Of a stretch of 64,000 nt of DNA, positions 9,473 to 19,291 are shown one piece after another. The position numbers and the translations under genes were made by a program. Source of the stretch: Corynebacterium oculi (GTDB lineage Bacteria; Actinomycetota; Actinomycetes; Mycobacteriales; Mycobacteriaceae); contig NZ_LKST01000001.1 of the NCBI RefSeq assembly GCF_001412105.1, positions 744,001-808,000 on the forward strand. Direction: 5' to 3'. Positions within the stretch are counted from its first letter, which is position 1, and every line of letters begins with the position of its first letter. The notes beneath the pieces were generated by a model that saw nothing but the letters and a program-made list of their open reading frames with translations, had not been told where the DNA came from and searched no databases.

Positions 9473-10961
9473 AACGGAGTACGGGATCGCCACGCCCAGC
9501 GAGCCCGGCCTGAGCCCCATCATCACCTCCACGCACGCGGTGGTGGCCTACGCGGCGGTGCACACCGGGGCCCGCTCGCGGTGGGATTATCACGATGAAT
9601 CCCCGCTGCGCGATACCCGGGGCTTTGACCTGCGCCGCTACCACACGGTTCCCGTGGTGGATCCGGACGCGGTGGGCGTGGCCAACGTCATGCTGCACAA
9701 CGGCGCACGGCTCTACGTCGATCACGCCCACCCGGAATACTCCTCCCCGGAGTGCGTCGATGCCTGGCAGGCGATGCTTTACGATGCCGCCGGGGACACC
9801 ATCGTGCACCAGGCGGCGCTCGACGTGCAGCGCCTCAGCGATCAAGGCACCTCAGTGCTTCAGGGGCACGATCCGTGCCCACCGCTGAAGATCTACAAGA
9901 ACAACGTGGACGGCAAGGGGGCCTCCTACGGCGCGCACGAGAACTATCACTACTCCCGCGCCACGGACTTTGAGGATCTCAGCCAGGCGCTCATTCCCTT
10001 CTTTGTCACCCGCCAGGTGCTCGTGGGGGCGGGCCGCATGGGGGTGGGCGAGGAGGGCCAGGAGCATCGTTTTCAGATCTCCCAGCGCGCCGATTACTTC
10101 CGCCAGGAGGTATCCCTGGAGACCACGCTCAACCGCGGAATCATCAACACCCGCGACGAACCCCACGCCGATGCCGAGCGCTACGGCCGCCTGCACGTGA
10201 TCGTGGGCGACGCGAACCGCTCGCACACCTCCACCCTGCTCAAGCTGGGCATGACCTCCCTGGTGATGGACGCCATCGAGGCGGGAGTGGACTTTAGCGA
10301 TCTGCGCCTGTGCGATCCGGTGGGGGACCTTAGCCGCGTCTCCCGGGATCTCACCCTCAGCACCCGCCTGGCGCTCCGGGACGGCCGGGAACTCACCGCC
10401 CTAGAGATCCTGGGGGAGTATCGGGCGCGCGTGCGGCCCGACACCCCGACGGACGCGCGCGTGGTGGCGGCCTGGGACGAGGCCGCCGCCCTGGTGTCTC
10501 ACGATCCGCTGAGCGCCGCGCACCTGCTGGATTGGGTGGCCAAGTACGCGCTGATCCGCTCCTACCAGCATCGCGGGGCGGCGGACGACGATCACCGGCT
10601 GCGCCTGATCGACCTGCAATACAGCGACGTCGATCCCCGACGCAGCCTGTATAGCGCCCTGGTTCGCAAAGGGCGTATGCGCACCCTGCTCACCCCGGAG
10701 GAGATCGGGCGCGCCGCCGCCACCCCGCCGGCGGAATCCCGGGCCTGGCTGCGCGGCCACATGCTGGCCAGGTTCCCGGAGGAGATCGCCGCCGCCAGCT
10801 GGCAGTCCCTGGCCCTTGCCTCGATGCGCCTTTCCATGCCGGAAGTCCATGCCCTCACCGAGGCGGAGGTGGGCGATCTCCTTGCCGAGGCCACCAGCGC
10901 CACCGAGGTCTTTTCCGCCCTAGAACAGCGCGGCTATCCCATCTACCATTACCCCCAGTAA
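9450..10961 (+). CDS. dop: Pup deamidase/depupylase Dop
   Basis: Converts the C-terminal Gln of Pup to Glu and removes Pup from substrates. The protein has 503 residues of the carboxylate-amine/glutamine synthetase-like fold shared with PafA. It starts [20 protein letters not shown] with the nucleotide/Mg-binding E-x-E near residue 8, then [27 protein letters not shown] and [11 protein letters not shown]. The frame is open upstream, but the ATG at 9450 aligns with the family start and overlaps the arc end by 23 bp. This overlap implies translational coupling. The neighbours pup and pafA confirm the role. Confidence 0.95.
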   Translation: MARFLGTETEYGIATPSEPGLSPIITSTHAVVAYAAVHTGARSRWDYHDESPLRDTRGFDLRRYHTVPVVDPDAVGVANVMLHNGARLYVDHAHPEYSSPECVDAWQAMLYDAAGDTIVHQAALDVQRLSDQGTSVLQGHDPCPPLKIYKNNVDGKGASYGAHENYHYSRATDFEDLSQALIPFFVTRQVLVGAGRMGVGEEGQEHRFQISQRADYFRQEVSLETTLNRGIINTRDEPHADAERYGRLHVIVGDANRSHTSTLLKLGMTSLVMDAIEAGVDFSDLRLCDPVGDLSRVSRDLTLSTRLALRDGRELTALEILGEYRARVRPDTPTDARVVAAWDEAAALVSHDPLSAAHLLDWVAKYALIRSYQHRGAADDDHRLRLIDLQYSDVDPRRSLYSALVRKGRMRTLLTPEEIGRAAATPPAESRAWLRGHMLARFPEEIAAASWQSLALASMRLSMPEVHALTEAEVGDLLAEATSATEVFSALEQRGYPIYHYPQ

Positions 10962-10974
10962 AGGAGAGTTTTTC

Positions 10975-11163
10975 GTGTCCGAGCACATTCATCGTCAGCG
11001 CCACACCGGCGACCAGGGCGAGCCCAGCGACGCCCCCCTGGACGCCGCCCAGGTTCAGATCAATACCCAGGGCACCGACGATCTCCTCGACGAGATTGAT
11101 GATCTCCTGGAGGATAACGCCGAGGAGTTCGTCAACTCCTATGTGCAGAAGGGCGGGCAATAA
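10975..11163 (+). CDS. pup: Prokaryotic ubiquitin-like protein Pup
   Basis: Small disordered modifier of 62 residues, attached by its C-terminus to substrate lysines. It ends in the diagnostic VQKGGQ, so it needs deamidation by Dop before ligation. The central acidic stretch (DDLLDEIDDLLEDNAEEFV) is the helix that binds the ARC coiled coil. The start codon is GTG, preceded by AAAGGAGAG at 10960-10968. Only 5 bp separate it from pafA, so the prcBA proteasome genes found here in Mycobacterium are absent. Confidence 0.97.
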   Translation: MSEHIHRQRHTGDQGEPSDAPLDAAQVQINTQGTDDLLDEIDDLLEDNAEEFVNSYVQKGGQ

Positions 11164-11168
11164 CCCCC

Positions 11169-12500
11169 ATGTTCCGCAGGATCTTTGGCATCGAAACGGA
11201 GTACGGCCTCAGCACCGGCCACCGGGGGCTGAGCCCCGAGGATGTGGCCCGCGAGCTTTTCCGCCCCGTGGTGGAGGAGTATTCCAGTTCCAACGTGTTC
11301 CTGCGCAACGCCTCACGCCTCTACCTCGACGTGGGCGCACACCCGGAGATCGCCACGGCGGAATGCGATAGCCTCCCGCAGCTCATCGCCCAGGAGCGCG
11401 CCGGGGACGCGGTGGTCGATGGCCTCGCCCGCCGCGTGGAAAAAACCCTGGACACCCCGATCTACCTCTTTAAGAACAATCTGGATTCCGTGGGCAACTC
11501 CTATGGCTGCCACGAGAATTACCTCATTAGCCGGGGCACCGTGCTCAAGACCCTGGGTCGCCAATTGCTCGCCTTCATGGTCACCCGCCAGATCATCTGC
11601 GGAGCGGGGAATATCGACGGTGGCTTTCGCTTTTCTCAGCGTGCCGAGCAGGTGTGGGAGGGGGTGTCCTCGGCCACCACGCGCTCGCGCCCCATCATCA
11701 ACACCCGCGATGAACCCCACGCGGATTCCACGCGGTATCGCCGCCTGCACGTGATCGTGGGTGATTCCTCGATGGCAGAGCCCACCCTGGCCCTCAAGGT
11801 GGGTTCCACCCTCCTGGTCTTAGAGATGCTGGAGGAGGGGTACCCGCTGCCCGGGTGGGAACTGGCCGATCCTATCGCCGCCATTCGCGCCGTGAATAAG
11901 GATTCACACGCGCCGCTTTCCCTCACCGACGGCTCCACGCTCACCGCCCTGGAACTGCAATCGGCGCTGTGCGAGGCCGCCGAGGAATGGCTGGGCCAAC
12001 GCCCCGAGGATAAAAACCTGAGCGCGGTGGTGGATCTGTGGCGGCGCACGATCACGGCCCTAGAAACGCGGGATTACTCCGGGATCGAGCGGGAGATCGA
12101 CTGGGCCATTAAGCATTCCCTCTTGGAGCGCTACCGCCAGCGCCTGGATTGCGGCTGGGATCACCCGCGCCTGGCCCAGATCAACCTGGCCTATCACGAT
12201 ATTCGTCCCGGCCGGGGCCTGGCCCGCGTGCTAGAGGCCAAGGGGCTGATCCGGCGGTGGAGCACCGAGGAGGACGTGCTTCAGGCGGCCAACACCCCGC
12301 CGCAGACCACCCGGGCCCGGCTGCGCGGGGAGTTCTTGTCCCGGGCCCGGGAGCTTGGTGCCCCGGTGACGGCGGACTGGCTGCGGCTGAAGGTCAACCG
12401 GCCCGAGCCGCAGTTCATCGAGCTCGGTGATCCCTTTGCCGCCATCGATCCCCGGATGGATGATCTCATCGCTTATATGGAGGAACATCATGGGCGCTAA
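11169..12500 (+). CDS. pafA: Pup--protein ligase PafA
   Basis: Forms the isopeptide bond between the Pup C-terminal Glu and substrate lysine, using ATP. The protein has 443 residues, a paralogue of Dop with the same fold. FGIETEYGLSTGHRG at the N-terminus carries the metal/ATP-binding Glu residues. It continues with NASRLYLDVGAHPEIATAEC, YGCHENYLI and [12 protein letters not shown]. It is shorter than Dop because the Dop-specific loop is missing. It is part of the arc-dop-pup-pafA-pafB-pafC run, and its last 11 bases overlap pafB. Confidence 0.97.
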   Translation: MFRRIFGIETEYGLSTGHRGLSPEDVARELFRPVVEEYSSSNVFLRNASRLYLDVGAHPEIATAECDSLPQLIAQERAGDAVVDGLARRVEKTLDTPIYLFKNNLDSVGNSYGCHENYLISRGTVLKTLGRQLLAFMVTRQIICGAGNIDGGFRFSQRAEQVWEGVSSATTRSRPIINTRDEPHADSTRYRRLHVIVGDSSMAEPTLALKVGSTLLVLEMLEEGYPLPGWELADPIAAIRAVNKDSHAPLSLTDGSTLTALELQSALCEAAEEWLGQRPEDKNLSAVVDLWRRTITALETRDYSGIEREIDWAIKHSLLERYRQRLDCGWDHPRLAQINLAYHDIRPGRGLARVLEAKGLIRRWSTEEDVLQAANTPPQTTRARLRGEFLSRARELGAPVTADWLRLKVNRPEPQFIELGDPFAAIDPRMDDLIAYMEEHHGR

Positions 12501-13437
12501 AAGCGCTGAAGGCGCTGGAAGCACCGAGGTGGAACGCCTGGTGAACCTCACCTTTGCCTTGCTGGATGCCTCCCGCAGCGGGAGGCCCTACCTCACGAGC
12601 GCCTGGCTGCGCCAGCATGTGGCCGGATACGGCGGGGTTGGCGAGGATACCGCACGCAAGCGCCTTCAGCGTGACCTGCGCACTCTGGCCCAGGCGGGGG
12701 TTCCCTTAGAGCGCGGGACGCACGAGGGGGTTCCCGGCTATCGTCTGCGCGAGGAGGACTACGAGCTAGAGTCGGTGGAGTTCACCCCGCGCGAGGCCGC
12801 CGTTTTGGGCCTGGCCGGGCAGATGGGGCGCGGGGGACAGTTGGGGGCCTTTGCCCGCTCCGGGTGGACGAAGATCGCTGCCAGCGGCGCCCAGCGCGAC
12901 CTGGGTGCGCAGGCCCCGGGGATCGCCGGGGGCGGGGATTGGGATAAACTCTCCGCCCGCGCCTTGACCACCATCGTGGCCGCGATTACTCGGGGGCGCC
13001 GCCTGGAGTTTCGGTATCGGGGTGCCGCCACGCGGGTGATGGATCCCTGGGGGATTGTCAATCATCGCGATCGCCTCTACCTGGTGGGCTTTGACGTGGA
13101 GCGCGCTCAGCCGCGCTCCTTCCGCCTCCTGCGCACCACCGATTTTCACGAGGTAGGTTCCCGCGAGCACGGGCCGGGCGATCATAATCTTCAGGACATC
13201 GTGATCGAGGCCTTAGAAAACCGGGGGCAGCGGGTAGACGCGCGGGTGCGCCTGCGCCCGGGGCGCGGGCTGGCCCTGCGCGAGGCGGGGACCGTGAACG
13301 GGGAGATCGTGACGCTGTCCGGGGTGGATCGGGATTGGCTGGTGCGCACCGTGGCCGCCTATGGCCCGGATGCGATCCTCTTGGACGATGGGGAACTGCG
13401 CAGGGAGATCCTCGCCCTGTTGGGGGAGGCGGCATGA
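12490..13437 (+). CDS. pafB: WYL-domain transcriptional regulator PafB
   Basis: Regulator of 315 residues with an N-terminal helix-turn-helix segment (about 10-75) and a WYL domain in the middle (RRLEFRYRGAATRVMDPWGIVNHRDRLY region, about 175-200). In mycobacteria PafB and PafC form a heterodimer that activates the LexA/RecA-independent DNA damage response. The ATG at 12490 was chosen because it overlaps the pafA stop and starts just before the helix-turn-helix; the frame is open further up without family sequence. It overlaps pafC by ATGA. Confidence 0.93.
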   Translation: MGAKSAEGAGSTEVERLVNLTFALLDASRSGRPYLTSAWLRQHVAGYGGVGEDTARKRLQRDLRTLAQAGVPLERGTHEGVPGYRLREEDYELESVEFTPREAAVLGLAGQMGRGGQLGAFARSGWTKIAASGAQRDLGAQAPGIAGGGDWDKLSARALTTIVAAITRGRRLEFRYRGAATRVMDPWGIVNHRDRLYLVGFDVERAQPRSFRLLRTTDFHEVGSREHGPGDHNLQDIVIEALENRGQRVDARVRLRPGRGLALREAGTVNGEIVTLSGVDRDWLVRTVAAYGPDAILLDDGELRREILALLGEAA

Positions 13438-14366
13438 ATAATCTCAACCGGGTGGAGGAACTGGCCCGCGTGCTGAACCTCATTCCGTACTTTGAGGCCC
13501 ACCCTGGCCGCTCCGTGTTCGAGGCGGCGCGCGATCTGGGGCGCACGCCCCAGGAGATCATGGCGGATCTCAATCGCCTGTTCTGCTGCGGGCTGCCGGG
13601 GCTAATGCCGGACAACCTGGTGGATATGGTGCACAGTTATACCTCCGTGCGCATCACCAATAATCAGGGTCTGGATCGTGCGCTGCGGCTCAGCGCCGCC
13701 GAGGCTTCCGTGCTGCTGATGATGCTGGAGTCCCTGGAGAATCAGCCTGGCTTGGTTCACGCCCCCTCGGTGCGCTCGGCCGCATCCAAGTTGAGGACGA
13801 TCACGGGGGCCAGCGCCATCTTCGATTCCACTCCCCAGCAGGAGGATTCCACGGTGGGGAAGCGCATTAGCCAGGCCATCGCGGAGAAGAAGCAACTGCG
13901 TTTTCGGTATTCCTCCGCCAGCAGCGATACCGAGCGGGAACGCGAGGTCACTCCGCTGCGGGTGGTAATGGATTCCGGCCACCAGTACCTCAGCGCCTGG
14001 GAGGAGGGGCATCGTACCTTCCGCCTGGATCGCATGGCAGCCCCGGAGGTCGTCGATAAGCCCGCCGAGGCCCCGTCCGGGGTGGATTTTTCCTTTGCCC
14101 TGGAGCACCAGGCACACCTAAAGGTGCGCCGCGAGGCCGCGTGGTTGGCCGAGTATTACCCCATGACCTTGGCAGAGGATCCCGAGGGGGAGTGGGTTGC
14201 GGCTACCATGCCCTATGGTACGCAGGAGTGGTTGGTCCGCTTTGCGCTCAGCAATGCGGATAAGGTGAAAGTTCTCAGCCCACCCCAGGTAAGTTCACAG
14301 GTGTCTCTCCGGGCATCGCAGGCGTTGGCCGCCTATGATGGCTCGCAGACCACCACGTTCGATTAG
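13434..14366 (+). CDS. pafC: WYL-domain transcriptional regulator PafC
   Basis: Partner of PafB with 310 residues and the same layout: N-terminal winged helix ([35 protein letters not shown]) and a WYL domain near residues 155-215 ([35 protein letters not shown]). The start at 13434 overlaps the pafB stop as ATGA. Co-translation with pafB suits the heterodimer known from mycobacteria. tatA follows 11 bp later, so the Pup, PafBC and Tat genes may share a transcript. Confidence 0.93.
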   Translation: MNNLNRVEELARVLNLIPYFEAHPGRSVFEAARDLGRTPQEIMADLNRLFCCGLPGLMPDNLVDMVHSYTSVRITNNQGLDRALRLSAAEASVLLMMLESLENQPGLVHAPSVRSAASKLRTITGASAIFDSTPQQEDSTVGKRISQAIAEKKQLRFRYSSASSDTEREREVTPLRVVMDSGHQYLSAWEEGHRTFRLDRMAAPEVVDKPAEAPSGVDFSFALEHQAHLKVRREAAWLAEYYPMTLAEDPEGEWVAATMPYGTQEWLVRFALSNADKVKVLSPPQVSSQVSLRASQALAAYDGSQTTTFD

Positions 14367-14377
14367 AAAGGCCCCTC

Positions 14378-14623
14378 ATGCCTAATCTAGGTGTCCCCGA
14401 ACTTCTCATCATCGCGGTTCTTCTCGTGCTGCTCTTCGGCGCGCGTCGGCTTCCCGATGCCGCCCGCTCCCTGGGCCGCTCCATGCGCATCTTCAAGTCC
14501 GAGGTCAAGGAGATGCACAAGGACGATGAGACCCCCCAGGCCATCACGCAAAACAATTCCCAGACCGCCCAGGCTCAGCCCAACCTGACCCAGAACACCT
14601 CTGATTACCGCGATACCCTCTAG
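14378..14623 (+). CDS. tatA: Sec-independent translocase subunit TatA
   Basis: Pore-forming subunit of twin-arginine export with 81 residues. The order is a short N-terminal transmembrane helix ([21 protein letters not shown]), the Gly-Ala-Arg hinge, an amphipathic helix ([16 protein letters not shown]) and a polar Gln/Asn/Thr-rich tail. This is the classic TatA topology. An AGAAAGG ribosome binding site precedes the ATG. tatC follows after 3 bp. No tatB-like gene is adjacent. Confidence 0.95.
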   Translation: MPNLGVPELLIIAVLLVLLFGARRLPDAARSLGRSMRIFKSEVKEMHKDDETPQAITQNNSQTAQAQPNLTQNTSDYRDTL

Positions 14624-14626
14624 ACC

Positions 14627-15532
14627 GTGAGTAAGAAGAACCCCGATGGCACCATGTCCATCGTCGAGCACATTCAGGAACTGCGGCGTCGCCTCATCGT
14701 CTCGCTGTTAGCCTTGGGCGTGGGTACCATCGCGGGTTTTATCTGGTATCAGCATTCCTTCCTCGGGGTGCCCTCCTTGGGGCAGATCCTGCTCGGCCCC
14801 TACTGCTCGGTGGATCCCAGCAAGCGCGTGGATCTCGGTTCCTCGGGGGAGTGCCGCCTGCTCGCCACCGCCCCCTTCGAGATGTTCATGCTGCGCCTCA
14901 AGGTGGGCGCCCTGGTGGGTTCGGTTTTGGCCTCCCCGGTGTGGCTGGCCCAGATCTGGGGGTTTATCACCCCCGGCCTGCTAAAGAACGAGCGGCGCTG
15001 GACCGCCTCCTTCGTCTCCATCGCGGTGATTCTCTTTGTCTCCGGCGCGGTGCTGGCGTACTTCGTGCTGGATTATGGCCTGGAGTTCCTGCTCACCATC
15101 GGCGATGAGGCTCAGGAAGTGGCGCTGACCGGCCAGTTGTACTTCAATTTCATGCTCAACCTCCTGCTGATCTTCGGGGTGAGCTTTGAGGTGCCGCTGA
15201 TTATCGCCGTGCTCAACATCGCGGGCGTGCTCGCCTACGATCAGGTCAAGGATAAGCGCCGCTACATCATCGTGGGCCTGGCCATCTTCGCGGCCTTTAT
15301 GACCCCCGGCCAGGATCCCATCTCCATGGTGATCCTCACCGCCGCCCTGACCGCGCTGGTGGAGATGTCGCTGCAATTTTGCCGCTGGCACGATAAGCGC
15401 CGCAAGCAGGAGCGCCCGGACTGGCTCGACGCTGGCGACGAGGACTCCACCGCGATCGCCGCCCCCGCCCCGATCTCCACCGCCTCCTCCATCCGCACCA
15501 CAGACTACGCAGACTACGACGACATTCTCTAA
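14627..15532 (+). CDS. tatC: Sec-independent translocase subunit TatC
   Basis: Signal-peptide receptor of the Tat system with 301 residues and six hydrophobic helices. The conserved N-terminal MSIVEHIQELRRRL, the periplasmic cap region, FEMFMLRLKVG, and the FEVPLI and MTPGQDPISM motifs are all present. The start is GTG (14627), 3 bp after the tatA stop. The C-terminal tail of about 40 residues is polar and Asp/Ala/Ser-rich. The stop codon abuts the helY start, so the genes are probably co-translated. Confidence 0.96.
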   Translation: MSKKNPDGTMSIVEHIQELRRRLIVSLLALGVGTIAGFIWYQHSFLGVPSLGQILLGPYCSVDPSKRVDLGSSGECRLLATAPFEMFMLRLKVGALVGSVLASPVWLAQIWGFITPGLLKNERRWTASFVSIAVILFVSGAVLAYFVLDYGLEFLLTIGDEAQEVALTGQLYFNFMLNLLLIFGVSFEVPLIIAVLNIAGVLAYDQVKDKRRYIIVGLAIFAAFMTPGQDPISMVILTAALTALVEMSLQFCRWHDKRRKQERPDWLDAGDEDSTAIAAPAPISTASSIRTTDYADYDDIL

Positions 15533-18163
15533 ATGACTCACCTCGCAGACTTCGCCGCTCGCCTCGATTTCCCCCTCGACGATTTTCAGCGCAAGGCCTG
15601 CGCGGCGGTGGAATCCGGCCAGGGCGTGCTGGTGTGCGCCCCCACGGGATCGGGCAAGACCGTCGTGGGGGAGTTCGCGGTGTCCCTGGCGCTCTCCCAG
15701 CACACCACCTGCTTCTACACCACCCCCATCAAGGCGCTGAGCAACCAGAAGTATCACGACCTCGTCCGGCGCTACGGCGCCGAGCGCGTGGGCTTGCTCA
15801 CCGGGGATCAGAGCATTAACCGCGACGCCCCCATCGTGGTGATGACCACCGAGGTGCTGCGCAACATGATCTACGCGGATTCCTCCGCCCTGCGCCTGCT
15901 CAGCCACGTGGTGATGGACGAGATTCATTTCCTTGCCGATGCCTCCCGGGGCGCGGTGTGGGAGGAGGTGATCCTCGGCCTGGACGAGTCCGTGCGCATC
16001 ATCGGGCTCTCGGCTACCGTCTCCAACGCGGAGGAGTTCGGCCACTGGCTGGCCACCGTGCGCGGCGATACCCGCGTGATCGTCTCCGAGCATCGCCCCG
16101 TGCCGCTGCACCAGTGGATGATGGTGGGCACCAAGGCTCATTCCCTCTTCGACGCACAAGACACCCCGGATTCCCCGCGCGTCTCGCCCGCCCTGCTGAG
16201 TCACATCGAACGCTTCCAGGATTCTCGATACCGCCCGCCCCCGCGCCCCGAGGTCATCGCGGCGCTGCGCCACCGGGACATGCTCCCCGCCATCACCTTC
16301 ATCTTCTCCCGCGCCGGCTGCGATGCCGCCCTGTTTCAATGCCTGCGCTCCAAACTCACCCTCACCACCGAGGAGGAGGCGCGGCGCATACAGGAAACTA
16401 TCGACACCGCCGTGGCCGACATTCCCCCCGAGGATCTGGAGGTATTGCGGTTTCGGCAGTGGCGCGCCGCCCTTAAACGGGGCTTTGCCGCCCACCATGC
16501 GGGTATGCTCCCGGCGTTTCGGCACATAGTGGAGGATCTATTTACCCGGGGGCTCGTCCGCGCCGTCTTTGCCACCGAGACCCTCGCCCTGGGCATCAAT
16601 ATGCCCGCCCGCACGGTGGTGTTAGAGCGCCTGGTCAAGTTCAACGGGGAGGCGCACGTGGACCTCACCCCGGCCCAATACACCCAGCTCACCGGTCGCG
16701 CCGGGCGGCGCGGCATTGACATCGTGGGCCATGCCGTCGTCCAGTGGAGCCCCGATCTCGACCCCCGCGCCGTCGCCGGCCTCGCGGCCACGCGCACCTA
16801 CCCCCTGGTATCCACCTTCCAGCCGGGCTACAACATGTCCGTGAACCTCCTGGGCCGCGATGGCTACGAGCATGCCATCGAGCTGTTGGAGATGTCCTTT
16901 GCCCAGTTCCAGGCGGACGCCTCCGTGGTGGACGAGGCCCGCACCTTAGAGCGCACCCGCTCCCGGCTGCGCGCCGAGGAGGAGGAACTCGCCCAGGCAT
17001 GGGGTGCACTGGCCCCGCCGGGCACCCCCGAGGATCTGATCGACTACGTATCCCTGCGTCAACGCCTCTCCGCCGAGGAAAAGCGCCACCGCGCCCAGGC
17101 CATGCAGCAACGGGATAGGGAAATCACCCGGCTGCTCGCCACCGTGAATAGGGGCGAGGTGCTGGCGCTTCCCGGGAAAAAACGCCCCCTCATCGCCGTG
17201 GTGGTCGAGCCCGCCCGCAGCGCGCGCGACCCCCGCCCCCTCGTGGTTTCCCAGAACGGGTGGACGGGTCGGGTGGAGGCCCGCACCCTGGGCAACGCCC
17301 CCGTGCGGCTGGGGCACATGCGCATTCCCGGCCACCACCGCAAGAACACCCGGGCCATCGTGCGCAACCTGCACCGCTTCACCGGGCCCGCCAGGCTCAA
17401 AACCAAGGCGCGGCTGCGGCCCTCCAAGGAGGTCGCCCGCCTGCGCGATGAGGTGCGCGCCCACCCCGTTCACCAATGGCCCCCGGGTGACCGGGAGCAT
17501 CTGGCCCGCCACGCCGAGAAGATCCTGCGCCACCGGGAGCAGGAGCGCCGCCAGGAGGCCGCCGCCACCAGCAGCGATACCCTGGCTCACACGTTCCGCC
17601 GCATCCTGGATCTGCTCACGGAGATGGATTATGTGGCCCCCGGCTACGCGCTCACCGAGGAGGGGGAGCGCCTGGCGCGCATTCATTCCTCCGCCGATCT
17701 TCTCATCGCCCAGTGCCTGCGCCGGGGCATCTGGGACGATCTGGATCCGGCCGAACTCGCCGGGGTGGCCTCCCTGTGCGTCTTTGAAAACCGTAAAAGC
17801 ACCCAAGGCGAGGTGGCGGCGGCCACCGAGCCGATGGCCGCCGCGATGAGCGCCACGGAGCGGGTGTGGGCGGAACTCGTCCATGACGAGCAGCGCCACC
17901 GCCTGCCGCTCACCCCCGCCCCCGAGGGGGCCTTCGCCCTGGCCATGCATCAATGGACGGCCGGGGCCCCGCTGGGGTACTGCCTGGCCGCCGCGGCCCA
18001 GTGCGGGGCGGAACTCACCGCCGGGGACTTCGTGCGCTGGTGCCGCCAGGTGGTCGATCTCCTCGAACAGGTGTCGCTGACCGCCTACAGCGATCTCACC
18101 AGGGCGCAGGCGCGCCGGGCCGCCCAGGCCATCCGACGCGGCGTGGTGGCGGTGGGCATGTGA
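15533..18163 (+). CDS. helY: Ski2-like DEAD/DEAH box helicase HelY
   Basis: ATP-dependent RNA/DNA helicase with 876 residues. Motifs in order: Walker A APTGSGKT (about 37-44), TTPIKALSNQK (Ia), VVMDEIHFLAD (DEAD-like box, about 124), LSATVSNAEEF (III), then the second RecA domain with TLALGINMPARTVV and QLTGRAGRRGID (VI). The C-terminal region fits the rRNA-processing-arch and DSHCT domains of the Ski2/Mtr4 family. It directly follows tatC, a linkage seen in other actinobacteria. Substrates are unknown. Confidence 0.93.
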   Translation: MTHLADFAARLDFPLDDFQRKACAAVESGQGVLVCAPTGSGKTVVGEFAVSLALSQHTTCFYTTPIKALSNQKYHDLVRRYGAERVGLLTGDQSINRDAPIVVMTTEVLRNMIYADSSALRLLSHVVMDEIHFLADASRGAVWEEVILGLDESVRIIGLSATVSNAEEFGHWLATVRGDTRVIVSEHRPVPLHQWMMVGTKAHSLFDAQDTPDSPRVSPALLSHIERFQDSRYRPPPRPEVIAALRHRDMLPAITFIFSRAGCDAALFQCLRSKLTLTTEEEARRIQETIDTAVADIPPEDLEVLRFRQWRAALKRGFAAHHAGMLPAFRHIVEDLFTRGLVRAVFATETLALGINMPARTVVLERLVKFNGEAHVDLTPAQYTQLTGRAGRRGIDIVGHAVVQWSPDLDPRAVAGLAATRTYPLVSTFQPGYNMSVNLLGRDGYEHAIELLEMSFAQFQADASVVDEARTLERTRSRLRAEEEELAQAWGALAPPGTPEDLIDYVSLRQRLSAEEKRHRAQAMQQRDREITRLLATVNRGEVLALPGKKRPLIAVVVEPARSARDPRPLVVSQNGWTGRVEARTLGNAPVRLGHMRIPGHHRKNTRAIVRNLHRFTGPARLKTKARLRPSKEVARLRDEVRAHPVHQWPPGDREHLARHAEKILRHREQERRQEAAATSSDTLAHTFRRILDLLTEMDYVAPGYALTEEGERLARIHSSADLLIAQCLRRGIWDDLDPAELAGVASLCVFENRKSTQGEVAAATEPMAAAMSATERVWAELVHDEQRHRLPLTPAPEGAFALAMHQWTAGAPLGYCLAAAAQCGAELTAGDFVRWCRQVVDLLEQVSLTAYSDLTRAQARRAAQAIRRGVVAVGM

Positions 18164-18181
18164 CGCACTACCATGATCGTC

Positions 18182-19291
18182 ATGGAAACTACCACGATTC
18201 AGCGCTTTGATTCCTCCGTGTACGCCGCCCGGCTGCGCCGCGCCGCCGAGATCTGCCGGGAGCAGAACCTCGCCGGGGCCGTCATCGGCACCGGCGCGGA
18301 AATGGCTTACTTCGTGGGGGCCTGGGCCAGCACCCACGAGCGGTTCAGCGCACTGGTGATCCCCGCCCAGGGTGCGCCCGCGCTCATCGCCCCCAAGGCG
18401 GACATCGCGGACTTTCACCCCGAGGCGCTGACGGAACTGGGTGTTACCGCGCGAGGCTGGGCCGACGGCGAAGATCCCTACGCCCTGGTTTCCCTCCCCG
18501 GAGGGGGAACCATCGGGCTGGGCGAATCGCTCACCTCCGCCCACATACTTGCCCTGCAAGCGCGTTTTCCCGGTTCGCCCATGGTTCTGGCCGCCACGGC
18601 GCTGCGCAGCCTCGTCATGAGCAAGGATGCCGCAGAGATCGCGCAACTGCGCGACGCCGCCCAGGCTATCGACGCCGTCCATGCCCGCGTCCCCGGCCTG
18701 CTCCGGGCGGGCCGCACCGAGGCAGAGGTGGCCGCCGACCTGCGCGAGTTGATCCTCCGGGAGCATGACTCCGTGGACTTCATCATCGTGGGCTCCGGGC
18801 CCCACGGCGCAAACCCGCATCATTCCTTCTCCGACCGGGTGCTGCGCGCCGGGGAGATGGTGGTGGTGGACATCGGAGGCACCTATGGGGTGGGGTACCA
18901 CTCCGATTGCACCCGCACCTACATCGTGGACGGCCCAGGGGAGGAGCCGGAGATGTACCGGGTGCTGCGCGAGGCCCAGGAGGCCGCCTGCCGGGCCGTG
19001 CGCCCCGGAGTAACAGCCGCGCAGGTGGACGAGGCCGCCCGCGCGATCATCGAGGCGGCGGGCTACGGCGCGGAGTTCTTCCACCGCACCGGCCACGGCA
19101 TCGGACTATCCACCCACGAGGAGCCCTTCATCATGGCGGGCAATGACCTGGTCATTGAGGAGGGCATGGCCTTTTCCGTGGAGCCGGGGATCTACCTTGA
19201 GTGCGATTGCGGGGCGCGGATCGAGGACATCGTGGTGGTCACCGCCCAGGGCTGCGAGCGGCTCAATACCCAGCCGAGGGAGCTGCGATGA
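18182..19291 (+). CDS. M24 family Xaa-Pro aminopeptidase/dipeptidase
   Basis: Cytosolic creatinase-fold metallopeptidase with about 369 residues. The N-terminal non-catalytic domain (about 1-125) is followed by the pita-bread domain. All five metal ligands are visible in VVDIGG, SDCTRTY, TGHGIGL, VEPGIY and RIEDIV. It probably removes residues before proline from peptides. An ATG at 18173 is also possible. I prefer 18182 because TACCAT (18169-18174) lies 7 nt upstream, matching the leaderless pattern of other genes here. Its stop overlaps the next gene (ATGA). Confidence 0.9.
   Translation: METTTIQRFDSSVYAARLRRAAEICREQNLAGAVIGTGAEMAYFVGAWASTHERFSALVIPAQGAPALIAPKADIADFHPEALTELGVTARGWADGEDPYALVSLPGGGTIGLGESLTSAHILALQARFPGSPMVLAATALRSLVMSKDAAEIAQLRDAAQAIDAVHARVPGLLRAGRTEAEVAADLRELILREHDSVDFIIVGSGPHGANPHHSFSDRVLRAGEMVVVDIGGTYGVGYHSDCTRTYIVDGPGEEPEMYRVLREAQEAACRAVRPGVTAAQVDEAARAIIEAAGYGAEFFHRTGHGIGLSTHEEPFIMAGNDLVIEEGMAFSVEPGIYLECDCGARIEDIVVVTAQGCERLNTQPRELR

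Noticed and set aside
11164-11168. Missing prcB/prcA as an assembly deletion
   Set aside because: Pup and PafA are both complete with normal spacing, and lack of the proteasome is usual for Corynebacterium.
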